From the NCBI GenBank assembly GCA_030145625.1, contig JAQYVF010000001.1:62001-126000 (forward strand): DNA of 64,000 nt, written 5' to 3'. Position 1 is the stretch's first letter. The number at the start of each line of letters is the position of its first letter. Under the pieces are notes generated by a model that was given only the letters and a program-made list of their open reading frames with translations, had not been told where the DNA came from and ran no database searches. Positions 1-7,883 of this stretch are shown one piece after another. Source of the stretch: Desulfocapsa sp. GTDB taxonomy: Bacteria > Desulfobacterota > Desulfobulbia > Desulfobulbales > Desulfocapsaceae. The position numbers were made by a program, and so were the translations under genes.

Positions 1-767
1 TTAACAAAACTATAATAGGTGTCGCTGTAGCCTTCAGTATGGGAAAAGGCAAATTCAAGCGTGGAGTCCTGGTAGTGAATGGGATCGTAGATATTTTGGC
101 CGCCAAGTTCCTTTTCCAAGAGATCAAGGAGGCCGTTGGAGGAATGGAAACAGGTCTTGTCCAGGTAGATCTTCAGGCCTGCGTTAAGGTATGCATACCG
201 CCAAAGTCGTTTTTCTACATATTCCCGATCAAATGTAAAATTGGGAAAGAGTTCGGCATCAGGAAGAAACTCAATGAGAGTGCCATCCGGTTCATCGCTT
301 TTCCCCTGATCTTGTCCCGTTATGATACCATTGTTAAACGTGGCGGAGGCAAACTTACCTTCGCGGTAAGCAGTTACCTGAAAAAAATCAGACATGGCAT
401 TAACTGCCTTGGTTCCCACTCCATTGAGACCAACGGAAAACTGAAAAACGTCAGTGGAGTATTTCGCTCCGGTGTTAATCCGAGAGACGCAATCCACAAC
501 TTTACCAAGGGGGATCCCTCGCCCGAAATCTCGAACCTGGACACGCCCTTCCTCAGATATCGAGACATCCACTTTTTTGCCGGCTCCCATGATAAATTCA
601 TCCACGGCATTATCGATAACTTCCTTAAGAAGAATATATATTCCATCATCGGGATGTGTGCCTGAACCGAGACGACCGATATACATACCAGGTCGTTTCC
701 TGATATGCTCAAGGGAACTGAGGGTCTTCACCTTACTTTCGTCGTAAATATGTTGTGTTGATGCCAT
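1..767 (-). CDS. parE: DNA topoisomerase IV / gyrase subunit B (N-terminal part, cut by window edge)
   Basis: ATPase subunit of a type IIA topoisomerase, which couples ATP hydrolysis to DNA strand passage. The leftward frame opens at the ATG at 765-767 and runs off the left edge with no stop, so about 255 N-terminal residues are seen. Visible GHKL ATPase features are RKRPGMYIG at residues 23-31, the Glu/Asn-containing EVIDNAVDE at 49-57, DFGRGIP at 80-86 and the Gly-rich GLNGVGTKA at 113-121. The N-terminal wording, with GSGTHPDDGIYILLKE, is closer to the ParE-like branch of Bacteroidetes, spirochaetes and deltaproteobacteria than to canonical GyrB. The GyrB/ParE choice cannot be settled without the C-terminal part and the partner A subunit. 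No strong Shine-Dalgarno is seen before the ATG. Confidence 0.85.
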   Translation of the reverse strand, partial: MASTQHIYDESKVKTLSSLEHIRKRPGMYIGRLGSGTHPDDGIYILLKEVIDNAVDEFIMGAGKKVDVSISEEGRVQVRDFGRGIPLGKVVDCVSRINTGAKYSTDVFQFSVGLNGVGTKAVNAMSDFFQVTAYREGKFASATFNNGIITGQDQGKSDEPDGTLIEFLPDAELFPNFTFDREYVEKRLWRYAYLNAGLKIYLDKTCFHSSNGLLDLLEKELGGQNIYDPIHYQDSTLEFAFSHTEGYSDTYYSFV

Positions 768-920
768 TAGTTAACAAGTTACATGAGGTTGCTATGAATT
801 GTTGAGTAGATGAGATATTGCAATAGTATTGTATTTTACTATATTTGGCAAGAGCAGGACAAAAGAGGCTAAAACATAAGGATATCATTAAATTGTGAAC
901 AGTAGATAAAAAGGAATTCC

Positions 921-1736
921 ATGCTTACTCAGACCCTGCTCAGCATAGCTGGTTCAGATCCTTCCGGTGGGGCCGGAATCCAGGCTGACCTAAAGACTAT
1001 GACATCATTAGGGGTGTACGGAGCAGCAGCAATCACCTGCATAACAGTCCAGAATTCCCATGGTGTCCAGGAAATACACCCCCTGCCGCCAGCCTTAGTT
1101 CGTGATCAGGTTAAAGCCGTTGTTGAAGACCACCAGGTAACCCACATCAAGATCGGGATGACAGGGACAATAGAAATCATGGAAGCAGTGGGAAAGCTTT
1201 TGGAATCCTTTCCAGGAGAGGTGATATATGATCCGGTTCTTGCCTCTACTACTGGAGAATTGCTTCTGCCCCAAAAAGGGCTCCCTACCCTGAAGAAACA
1301 TCTCCTGAGTCGAGTTACGATTCTGACTCCCAATATCAGAGAACTGGAGCAGTTGACCGACACCACAATCAGCTCCATCAAAGAGGGTCTCACCAGCGCA
1401 AAAATTATCCTGGCTGCTTTTCCCAATCTGCGGGCAGTGGTGGTGAAAGGTGGGCATCTTCAATCAGGCAACGATACAATTCTGGATTTTCTGGTCCAGC
1501 ACAGTGGAACAGTCCATGAATCAAAGAGAAAACGGCAAAAAAGTAGTAACCTGCATGGCACAGGCTGCACCTACGCCTCAGCTCTTGCGTCCTATCTCTG
1601 TCTTGGTCAAGACATTGTTTCAGCCTTTCAAAGGGCAGGAGACTATATGGACAGAATTATACAGGCCGGAATCCGGGACTCTATGGTCAAGAGTGGTAAC
1701 AATGGCCCCCTCTCCCACCACCGTATCTCAGGCTAA
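921..1736 (+). CDS. thiD: Hydroxymethylpyrimidine/phosphomethylpyrimidine kinase
   Basis: Phosphorylates HMP and then HMP-P to give HMP-PP for thiamine biosynthesis in the cytoplasm. The 271-aa length is normal for ThiD. It shows the ribokinase-fold signature near the N-terminus (SIAGSDPSGGAGIQADLKT, residues about 8-26), a VVKGGH segment around residue 173 and the C-terminal anion-hole motif HGTGCTYASA around residue 213, which carries the catalytic region. The gene stands alone; no other thi gene is adjacent, and I see no TPP riboswitch in the 150 bp upstream. It is convergent with the zinc-ribbon/cutA pair. Confidence 0.93.
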   Translation: MLTQTLLSIAGSDPSGGAGIQADLKTMTSLGVYGAAAITCITVQNSHGVQEIHPLPPALVRDQVKAVVEDHQVTHIKIGMTGTIEIMEAVGKLLESFPGEVIYDPVLASTTGELLLPQKGLPTLKKHLLSRVTILTPNIRELEQLTDTTISSIKEGLTSAKIILAAFPNLRAVVVKGGHLQSGNDTILDFLVQHSGTVHESKRKRQKSSNLHGTGCTYASALASYLCLGQDIVSAFQRAGDYMDRIIQAGIRDSMVKSGNNGPLSHHRISG

Positions 1737-1771
1737 GCCATCCATTGGCGATCGGCTGTTATGGTTGCCAC

Positions 1772-1978
1772 TTAAGTCATACGGATGCGTTCACAATCTG
1801 GGCATACCCAGGTGGGTCCGTTAGAAATTCCCCATAGATTTTCCTTAAAGCATTCTTCGCAGATCATAAAACCGCAAGGGCAACTGAGACAGTAAGGCAA
1901 TTCTTTTTTACAGCAATGACAGATATATTTACCCAGCTTTCTGAGCCGATATGATCCTTTTTCCTTTTTCTCAGTCAT
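1772..1978 (-). CDS. Small cysteine-rich zinc-ribbon protein, translationally coupled to cutA
   Basis: Protein of unknown function, 68 aa if translation starts at the ATG at 1976-1978. That ATG overlaps the cutA stop in an ATGA arrangement, the usual sign of coupling. An in-frame ATG at 2002 would add eight residues inside cutA. The sequence is dominated by cysteines: CHCC, then CLSCPCG, CEEC and a final CPDC, enough to bind at least two metal ions. There is no signal peptide or membrane segment. The pairing with CutA, a protein linked to divalent metal tolerance, suggests a metal-related role, but this is inference from position only. Confidence 0.75.
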   Translation of the reverse strand: MTEKKEKGSYRLRKLGKYICHCCKKELPYCLSCPCGFMICEECFKENLWGISNGPTWVCPDCERIRMT

Positions 1979-2295
1979 TTTCGCAGTTCCTCCAGTAGCC
2001 ATTGTTCGTAATCATTACTGACTGCTGAAACAGGAGTCGCCAAAATTTCCGGTACATCGTAGGAATGGTTTAGGCGAATCTCTTTTTCCAACTTTTCCCA
2101 CAGTGAAACGCTGCTTTTCATTACCAGGCGATACTCTTCGTCCTGCTCAATTTCTCCCTGCCACCAATAAAGGCTCTGCACGGGGCCACTGAGTTGAGCG
2201 CAGGCTATAAGACGTTTTGACAGTAGAATTTTACTCAGGCTCAAGGCCTCATCTTTATTTGCAAAGGTGGTGGTAACGACTATGGTATCGGGCAT
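1975..2295 (-). CDS. cutA: Divalent-cation tolerance protein CutA1
   Basis: Small trimeric PII-like protein; in E. coli its loss affects copper and other metal tolerance, though its biochemical activity is unclear. The 106-aa length matches the family. Family features are the VVTTTFANKDEA opening strand and helix, LIACAQL around residues 29-35 with the conserved Cys, the SLYWWQGEI strand and HSYDVPEILATPV near residue 80. It is the first gene of a two-gene leftward unit with the zinc-ribbon ORF overlapping its stop codon. Confidence 0.92.
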   Translation of the reverse strand: MPDTIVVTTTFANKDEALSLSKILLSKRLIACAQLSGPVQSLYWWQGEIEQDEEYRLVMKSSVSLWEKLEKEIRLNHSYDVPEILATPVSAVSNDYEQWLLEELRK

Positions 2296-2409
2296 GGACT
2301 TTCCTGAACTCTTAACAGAGCATGATGGAACAAGATCTTGTTCCTTTTTTGTTTTTATATTAATGATAACATAACTTCTTAAAAGTAATACAACGTTTAA
2401 GGAAAATCC

Positions 2410-3201
2410 ATGCTTTTCACCATAGATGTCGGCAACTCACATACCGTTACAGGTCTTTTTGAAGGTGAGAAACTCATTGGTCAGTGGCGTCTGAAGTCGG
2501 ATCGGGAACGAACCGATGACGAATTGGCAATCCGTTACCATGCCCTTTTTTCCATGGTAGGGATCGACAAGGAACAGATTCATGGAATCATCCTGGCAAG
2601 TGTTGTCCCATCCCTTGAGGCCGCCTGGATCTCCTGCTGTGAAAAGTATTTTTCCAACCATCTTGAAAACCCTCTCTTTGTGGTTTCTGCTGACACTATT
2701 TCAGATGCGATCACCATCTCCACTGACTATCCGGAAGAGGTGGGTGCGGACAGATTGGTTAATGGTATAGCAGCCTGGGAACGTTTCAAACAGAATCTGA
2801 TTATTATCGACTTTGGTACAGCCATCACCTTTGACTGTGTTTCCGCCAAATGCGAATATCTTGGAGGACCCATCTTGCCTGGTATTGCCATATCGCTGGA
2901 TGCCCTTTCCAACCGGGCCGCCAAACTACCCCGTATTGACGTCTCAACACCTCCTAAAAGAGTTATTGGCCGTAACACTATCGATGCCATGAAGAGTGGA
3001 GTCCTTTACGGTTACGGCGCACTGGTCGATGGACTCATTGAACAAATTCGTAAAGAACTCTGCCCACAGGGCGAACCTCTAAAAGTGCTGGCCACCGGGG
3101 GCATGGCTCATCTGATTGCCCCCTATTCCAAGGCAATAGAAGAGATCGACCCCACCTTGACCCTGAGCGGTCTCCATTTACTTTATCAGAGAACATACTG
3201 A
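2410..3201 (+). CDS. coaX: Type III pantothenate kinase
   Basis: Catalyses ATP-dependent phosphorylation of pantothenate, the first committed step of CoA synthesis. The type III (CoaX) family needs a monovalent cation and belongs to the ASKHA fold. The 263-aa protein has the N-terminal phosphate loop DVGNSHT at residues 6-12, EEVGADRLVNG around residue 112 and IIDFGTAITFD around residue 132, followed by GGPILPGI. All are typical and intact. The stop codon (3199-3201) lies one base before the ATG at 3203 of the LD-carboxypeptidase region, so the two genes are probably co-transcribed. Confidence 0.94.
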   Translation: MLFTIDVGNSHTVTGLFEGEKLIGQWRLKSDRERTDDELAIRYHALFSMVGIDKEQIHGIILASVVPSLEAAWISCCEKYFSNHLENPLFVVSADTISDAITISTDYPEEVGADRLVNGIAAWERFKQNLIIIDFGTAITFDCVSAKCEYLGGPILPGIAISLDALSNRAAKLPRIDVSTPPKRVIGRNTIDAMKSGVLYGYGALVDGLIEQIRKELCPQGEPLKVLATGGMAHLIAPYSKAIEEIDPTLTLSGLHLLYQRTY

Positions 3202-3209
3202 TATGACTG

Positions 3210-3221
3210 CCCCCCCCCCCC
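3210..3221. repeat. 12-nt poly-C homopolymer at the start of the LD-carboxypeptidase gene
   Basis: A run of twelve C residues begins seven bases after the start of the ATG at 3203. With 12 C the frame from this ATG runs out of register with the enzyme and meets a stop within about 80 bp. With 10 or 13 C the ATG would join the enzyme frame. It is either a slippage-prone switch or a miscounted homopolymer. Confidence 0.9.
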
Positions 3222-3225
3222 TGTC

Positions 3226-4122
3226 TTGCAGCCGGGAGATACTATCGGTATTTTTGCTCCGGGTGGTCAAATTCGTGACTTAGCTCCCCTTGAACAGGGA
3301 GTCTCCATTCTTCAGGAAATGGGTTTTGATGTCAGAATTCCTCGTCAACTCTGGCCAGGAACCGGGTATCTTGCAGATACTGACCGCAACCGAGCCCTTG
3401 AATTCCACAGAATGTGGACGGATCCAGAAATTTCGGCCCTCTTAGCTTTGCGGGGGGGGTTCGGCTGTCTGCGCCTGCTTCCTCTTCTTGACAGAAACGA
3501 ACTTCGGCAGCATCAAAAAATGCTCATCGGATTTTCTGACATTACAATACTTCACCAAGCCCTCTTTCAAACAACAAAGATGGTCAGTTTTCACGGACCC
3601 ATGCTCACCACCCTCTCTTCCTCCAGTCGGAAAAGTGTAGAACGGCTGTATGCCTGTCTCATAGGGAAATGGAAAGTTCCTGTTTCCGGGCCAAAGATAG
3701 AGGTCTTACGTGGAGGTGACCCTGCCAGGGGAACACTTGTCGGAGGTAACCTGAGCAGTCTCATGAGTCTGCTAGCCACCCCTTTTGAACAGGACTGGTC
3801 CAATGCCATTCTTTTTTTGGAAGATGTGGGGGAACCCCTCTATCGAATCGATCGAATGCTCACTCAGCTTGCCCATTGCGGGAAGCTGAACCAGGTCAGT
3901 GGAATTGTTCTGGGAGATTTTTCCCTGGTGCGTGATCAGGATCGTCTGGAAAGTCTTCGCTTCCAAGAACAGATCTGGATACGAGTCCTTGAGTTGACTG
4001 AAGCAACAGGGATTCCGGTATGGGGGGATTTTCCCGTAGGCCATGGCCCGGACAACCTTGCCCTGCCACACGGAGCCGAAACTGTCATGGAAAGTCGCCA
4101 AGCAATACTTTCATTTCAGTAA
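3226..4122 (+). CDS. LD-carboxypeptidase (peptidase family S66)
   Basis: Serine peptidase of the LdcA/MccF family. LdcA removes the terminal D-Ala from tetrapeptide murein fragments in the cytoplasm during cell-wall recycling. The 298-aa frame carries the expected Ser-Glu-His set: Ser104 in IGFSDIT, Glu199 in FLEDVGEP and His273 in VGHGPDN. The opening LQPGDTIGIFAPGG is where family members normally have about 5-10 residues already. The only in-frame start is TTG at 3226. The well-placed ATG at 3203, one base after the coaX stop, is out of frame because of the 12-C tract. Either TTG is used, the tract varies in length, or the sequence has a homopolymer error. MccF-type detoxification is an alternative function. 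Confidence 0.85.
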   Translation: MQPGDTIGIFAPGGQIRDLAPLEQGVSILQEMGFDVRIPRQLWPGTGYLADTDRNRALEFHRMWTDPEISALLALRGGFGCLRLLPLLDRNELRQHQKMLIGFSDITILHQALFQTTKMVSFHGPMLTTLSSSSRKSVERLYACLIGKWKVPVSGPKIEVLRGGDPARGTLVGGNLSSLMSLLATPFEQDWSNAILFLEDVGEPLYRIDRMLTQLAHCGKLNQVSGIVLGDFSLVRDQDRLESLRFQEQIWIRVLELTEATGIPVWGDFPVGHGPDNLALPHGAETVMESRQAILSFQ

Positions 4123-4154
4123 GAACGGTCAGCTGTTCCAGGCCAGGCGATATA

Positions 4155-4748
4155 TCAGGATTGTAATATCCAATCCACAGCTTCCGAGAGGTCCTCGGCC
4201 TTATAATCTGGCTGTATTTCTTGGTGTGGTCCGATGTACAACTCATCTCCCCTTCCATAACCTGTCCTGACCAGGATGGATCGAGCCCCGCAGTTCACAG
4301 CAGTTTTTATATCCGACCATCTGTCACCGACCACAAAAGATTGTTCTGGAGCCAGGTTCATCTCTTTTGCTGCCTGTAGGATAAGACCAGGTTGAGGTTT
4401 TCTGCAGGAACAGGCCTCTCGGAATTTCTTTTTCTTGGCCTCAGGATGATGGGGACAGTAGTAAATCCCATCCACATGTGCTCCTTTTTCAGCAAGCAGT
4501 CTGGCCATCTTTTCGTGGACCTCAACCAGCAACTCTTCAGGGAAATAACCACGGGCAAGTCCTGACTGATTACTGACAACAATCACAGGAATCTTAGCGT
4601 CATTGAGCCTTTTTATAGCCTCCGCTGCTCCCGGAAGGAGTTGAAAGCGACAAGTATGGTTGATGTAGCCCATTTGTTCATTGATTGTTCCGTCCCGATC
4701 AAGGAAAACTGCGGGTCGTGGAGCATTGTCCTGTTCTTGGTCTGTCAT
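4155..4748 (-). CDS. gmhB: D-glycero-beta-D-manno-heptose 1,7-bisphosphate 7-phosphatase
   Basis: HAD-family phosphatase that makes heptose 1-phosphate on the way to ADP-heptose for the LPS inner core. In the 197 residues the nucleophile and acid/base Asp17 and Asp19 lie in FLDRDGT. The second HAD motif is VVSNQSG. The zinc-binding Cys/His cluster CPHHPEA...CSC that distinguishes GmhB from other HADs is intact, and VVGDRWSD supplies the Mg-binding Asp. It follows waaF by 6 bp in the same leftward operon, consistent with LPS heptose supply and transfer. Histidinol-phosphatase activity is the main alternative for this subfamily but is less likely here. Confidence 0.93.
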   Translation of the reverse strand: MTDQEQDNAPRPAVFLDRDGTINEQMGYINHTCRFQLLPGAAEAIKRLNDAKIPVIVVSNQSGLARGYFPEELLVEVHEKMARLLAEKGAHVDGIYYCPHHPEAKKKKFREACSCRKPQPGLILQAAKEMNLAPEQSFVVGDRWSDIKTAVNCGARSILVRTGYGRGDELYIGPHQEIQPDYKAEDLSEAVDWILQS

Positions 4749-4754
4749 GGGAGC

Positions 4755-5930
4755 TTAAGAGTTGAGGAGGAGGTTGGATGAAAGCATTCCTGCCAGTTCT
4801 TCATACACATCTGTGGCCTTAATGGATTCTAAACATTTGAGATGCCCCTGTGGGCAATGGGTCTGCAGACATGGGCTGCATTCCATCTCACGACGCAGGA
4901 TAATTGAGTTTTTTGAATAGGGCCCTGTGGTAATATGATTGGTTGAACCAAAAATGGCAATGGTGGGTGTATTAAGACCGGCAGCAACATGCATCAACCC
5001 GGAATCGTTGGAGACAAAGACGTCGCAACTTTTGATGAGGGCCATGGCCTGTTCGAGACTGGTCTTCCCCGTCATGTCAAAGACATGACAAGGGGTACGC
5101 ATGGAGAATTGTCTGATTTCTCTGGCTGCTTCTGTGTCGGCCTCTGTTCCAAAGACCATGACAATACAACCGTTTTCTCCATAGTGATGAGCAATTAGCG
5201 CCGCCAATTGGCCAAATTTTTCAGTGGGCCATCGTTTGGCAGGTCCAAAGGCAGCTCCGGGATTAAAACCAATTACAGGAATAACCTTTCCATCACTGTT
5301 GAATGGCTTTAGTGGCGGCAGACCTGAGGGTGTGTTCTCGCCTTGCTGGTCATGTACAGAAACCGGATTCTGTTTTTTGAGATTATTTACAAATTCCTTT
5401 GCCCAGCTTTCGAGTTCCTCTGAGAGCGGTAATCGCAAATGATCCGGACCAAGGGTGAGGCCAAGACCGGCCAGCATATTTTGATAGTAGTGTACCTGGT
5501 GTTTTTTCCTGATAGCATCGCTGATAGTAACTCCATGAGTTAACAACACTCCCCTGCCGTCACGTTTATAGCCGGCCCGTACAGGAATCCCTGCCATCTT
5601 GGCAAGAAAAGCAGCCTCAAATGCGTTCTGCAAAAGAATAGCAACGTCGAACCCTAGAGGTTTGAGATCCTTTGCCAGATTCAGCGGTCCCTTGATCTTT
5701 CCTTGGTATAGGTGCTTCTTGTCATAGATGAGAACATTATCAACATCAGGGCTGAGGCGAAAAATATCGGCAACCCAGGGAACTGCGAGCATCGTGATCT
5801 CTGCATCCGGAAAATTCTTCCGGATGGTATGCACAGCAGGCGTGGTCATAACCGCATCACCAATCCAGTTGGTGGAACGGATCAGAATCTTTTTTGGATT
5901 CAATTCTGTTAAGGGGAGATGGTCAGACAT
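4755..5930 (-). CDS. waaF: LPS heptosyltransferase II (GT9 family)
   Basis: Transfers the second heptose from ADP-heptose to the LPS inner core at the cytoplasmic face of the inner membrane. The 391-aa protein begins with the GT9 signature ILIRSTNWIGDAVMTTPA (residues about 15-32) and has VIGFNPGAAFGPAKRWP before the nucleotide-sugar fold and SNDSGLMHVAAGLNTPTIAIFG near the C-terminus, all standard for WaaF. A Gln/Glu/Asp/Ser-rich stretch around residues 190-210 makes it slightly longer than E. coli WaaF (about 348 aa). It lies 22 bp after the YcaO-TPR gene and 6 bp before gmhB. Confidence 0.92.
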   Translation of the reverse strand: MSDHLPLTELNPKKILIRSTNWIGDAVMTTPAVHTIRKNFPDAEITMLAVPWVADIFRLSPDVDNVLIYDKKHLYQGKIKGPLNLAKDLKPLGFDVAILLQNAFEAAFLAKMAGIPVRAGYKRDGRGVLLTHGVTISDAIRKKHQVHYYQNMLAGLGLTLGPDHLRLPLSEELESWAKEFVNNLKKQNPVSVHDQQGENTPSGLPPLKPFNSDGKVIPVIGFNPGAAFGPAKRWPTEKFGQLAALIAHHYGENGCIVMVFGTEADTEAAREIRQFSMRTPCHVFDMTGKTSLEQAMALIKSCDVFVSNDSGLMHVAAGLNTPTIAIFGSTNHITTGPYSKNSIILRREMECSPCLQTHCPQGHLKCLESIKATDVYEELAGMLSSNLLLNS

Positions 5931-5952
5931 AAAAAAACCTTCGAGTAATGAG

Positions 5953-7701
5953 TTATTCTTCTACAACCAAGTCAGCAAGTTGCTGCCGGGCAAACTCGAT
6001 ACTCGGGTCAAGAGATAGAGCCAGGGTGAAGAAATGGAGCGCTTCATCATTGTTGCCGAGCCTGCTATGGTTCACACCAAGATTGGCATAATCCATAGCA
6101 GATGCCGGATTCAACTCTACGGCTCGTTCAAAACTTTTAACAGCCTGGGCAAATTCCTCTTTTTTGAAAAAGCAGACCCCCATCATATTATAGATGTCCG
6201 GCCGTTCTTCATCTTCTGTTAATCCTTTTTTTAAGGCAGTAAGGGCATCGTCATAACGTTCAAGGTCTTTCAAACAATTCCCCATATATGAGTAAATATA
6301 GGGGAGATCTTCCTGCTCCGGTGTCAATGTTAATGCTTTCTCGAAGTGTTCCAGGGCGGTAGCGGGATCACCACTCGCATAAAGATTTCGTCCTCGATAG
6401 AAATCAAGATAGTATGTGTCCGAAATCAGTCCCTTGAGCCTGGCCAGTTTTTCCTCTATAAGTTGTGGGTCCTCCACCCGTTCCACCAGAAGCTTTGCTG
6501 CAAACAATCCGACATCCTGAATCATGGAACGTTCTCGAAAATGAGCTCCGGGAATAATCGTATAGATAGCAGGAATCTGCAGTTCAGGATGGGTGACGTC
6601 GATCATGAGAGCCTCCATCCCCTTATCGGCCAGGGCTTTGACACAGTTTCTAACTTCTTCCCGAATATCAGAATCAGCCAGATTGGCCATTTCTGATATT
6701 CCAATGCTTGCCTGAGGTTCGGTAACATGCTGCACCTCATCCATGACACGGGGTTTGGGAAGTCCAGAGGCTACATAGTTGGACCCACTATTAAAATCTC
6801 CGGCAAGCTGGGCTACTTCAGTCACAGCTCGTATTAAGGCCTTCTCAGGGTCAGGCGTTGTTCCGGCAGTATAAACTATTTCACTCTTTTCCGGGAAAGT
6901 GCTGCGATCAACGGCAAGGGCACCAACAGTGCAGATCCCTGTATCAAGACTGAAATCATTGAGATACAAATCAATGTCATTTGCCTTAAAGATATCAAGG
7001 AGATTTTTGGCAACAGGATCTGAGACACTCTCAGGATCGATAGAGGGGGTGTTGATCTGTTTTTGGGTAACCAGTGAGCAGACATGTCGTTCAACAATCT
7101 CGCAAACTCCTTGCAGGGCAGCCTCTTCAATGGTATTTCCGGCTGACGGCCCATTGAATTCATTAATAGCAAAAAACCAGGAAAAAGGAACAAGCACATC
7201 TTCTTCTTTACTGAGGTTAGTGGCCCAGGTCCATTGCATAGGGATCCCCTGCAGAACATCCTCAACAAAAGCAACGTCATGAACAGTATCATGAACCGAT
7301 TGCAGGAGGTATTCGGGTTCAAGTACAGGGTAACCCTTTTCCCGCATCTCCTGGTAGTCTCCTACAAGAAAATTTGCAGGATCATTTTTAAAAGTAAAAA
7401 AAGAAAAACGCTCACCAAGTTCCATGCAGGCAGAAGCCTGAGCCTGGATTTCCGATGCTCCTTTTCCCATCTGTTTCTTGGTTCCGGTCATAGCTCTGGC
7501 ATCTTCACCGCAGACCGAGAAATAAACCGGGATACCCAAACGTCCATTGTCAATCCGTTTGACCTCTTTGAGGATATCAAGTTTCAGATGTGCAAGTTTT
7601 TCTTTGAATATCTTAACCGTATCTTCAGGAAAAATAGCTTTGTCCTGATCAGTTGTAAAAACCTTCCGGCATTCTTGAAGACGAATAGTATTTTTATCCA
7701 T
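5953..7701 (-). CDS. YcaO-domain protein with C-terminal TPR repeats
   Basis: YcaO proteins use ATP to activate backbone amides; characterised members make azolines, amidines or thioamides in peptides. E. coli YcaO is tied to ribosomal protein S12 methylthiolation. The 582-aa protein has a YcaO core over about residues 60-420, with GASEIQAQASACMELGERF near residue 83 and NTIEEAALQGVCEIVERH near residue 195 carrying the Glu residues expected of the ATP/Mg site. Residues about 430-575 form at least four TPR units (YSYMGNCLKDLERYDDAL, IYNMMGVCFFKKEEFAQAV, MDYANLGVNHSRLGNNDEAL). No precursor peptide, E1-like or dehydrogenase gene is nearby. It heads a leftward operon with waaF and gmhB. Substrate unknown. 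Confidence 0.85.
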   Translation of the reverse strand: MDKNTIRLQECRKVFTTDQDKAIFPEDTVKIFKEKLAHLKLDILKEVKRIDNGRLGIPVYFSVCGEDARAMTGTKKQMGKGASEIQAQASACMELGERFSFFTFKNDPANFLVGDYQEMREKGYPVLEPEYLLQSVHDTVHDVAFVEDVLQGIPMQWTWATNLSKEEDVLVPFSWFFAINEFNGPSAGNTIEEAALQGVCEIVERHVCSLVTQKQINTPSIDPESVSDPVAKNLLDIFKANDIDLYLNDFSLDTGICTVGALAVDRSTFPEKSEIVYTAGTTPDPEKALIRAVTEVAQLAGDFNSGSNYVASGLPKPRVMDEVQHVTEPQASIGISEMANLADSDIREEVRNCVKALADKGMEALMIDVTHPELQIPAIYTIIPGAHFRERSMIQDVGLFAAKLLVERVEDPQLIEEKLARLKGLISDTYYLDFYRGRNLYASGDPATALEHFEKALTLTPEQEDLPYIYSYMGNCLKDLERYDDALTALKKGLTEDEERPDIYNMMGVCFFKKEEFAQAVKSFERAVELNPASAMDYANLGVNHSRLGNNDEALHFFTLALSLDPSIEFARQQLADLVVEE

Positions 7702-7883
7702 GTTTCCTTTATTGTTTTACAGTAATCGGATATCAGTCAGGGAAAAGAGTTCCACGTGCCTTGCAGGCAGACAGACAGTTCTTATTAATCAGTCAGAGCA
7801 AAACAGAACACTATACAGAGGATGGCTTTTTTTTGCAAAGGGAGGAATAACAAACCGTAGAAGTATGAGCCGAGAGGAATAAT

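Noticed and set aside
39-665. 208-aa rightward ORF at the left edge
   Set aside because: Antisense shadow of the topoisomerase subunit, whose leftward frame has clear GHKL ATPase motifs.
768-920. Possible TPP riboswitch upstream of thiD
   Set aside because: The conserved THI-box core sequences are absent, and the gap is only about 150 bp of AT-rich DNA.
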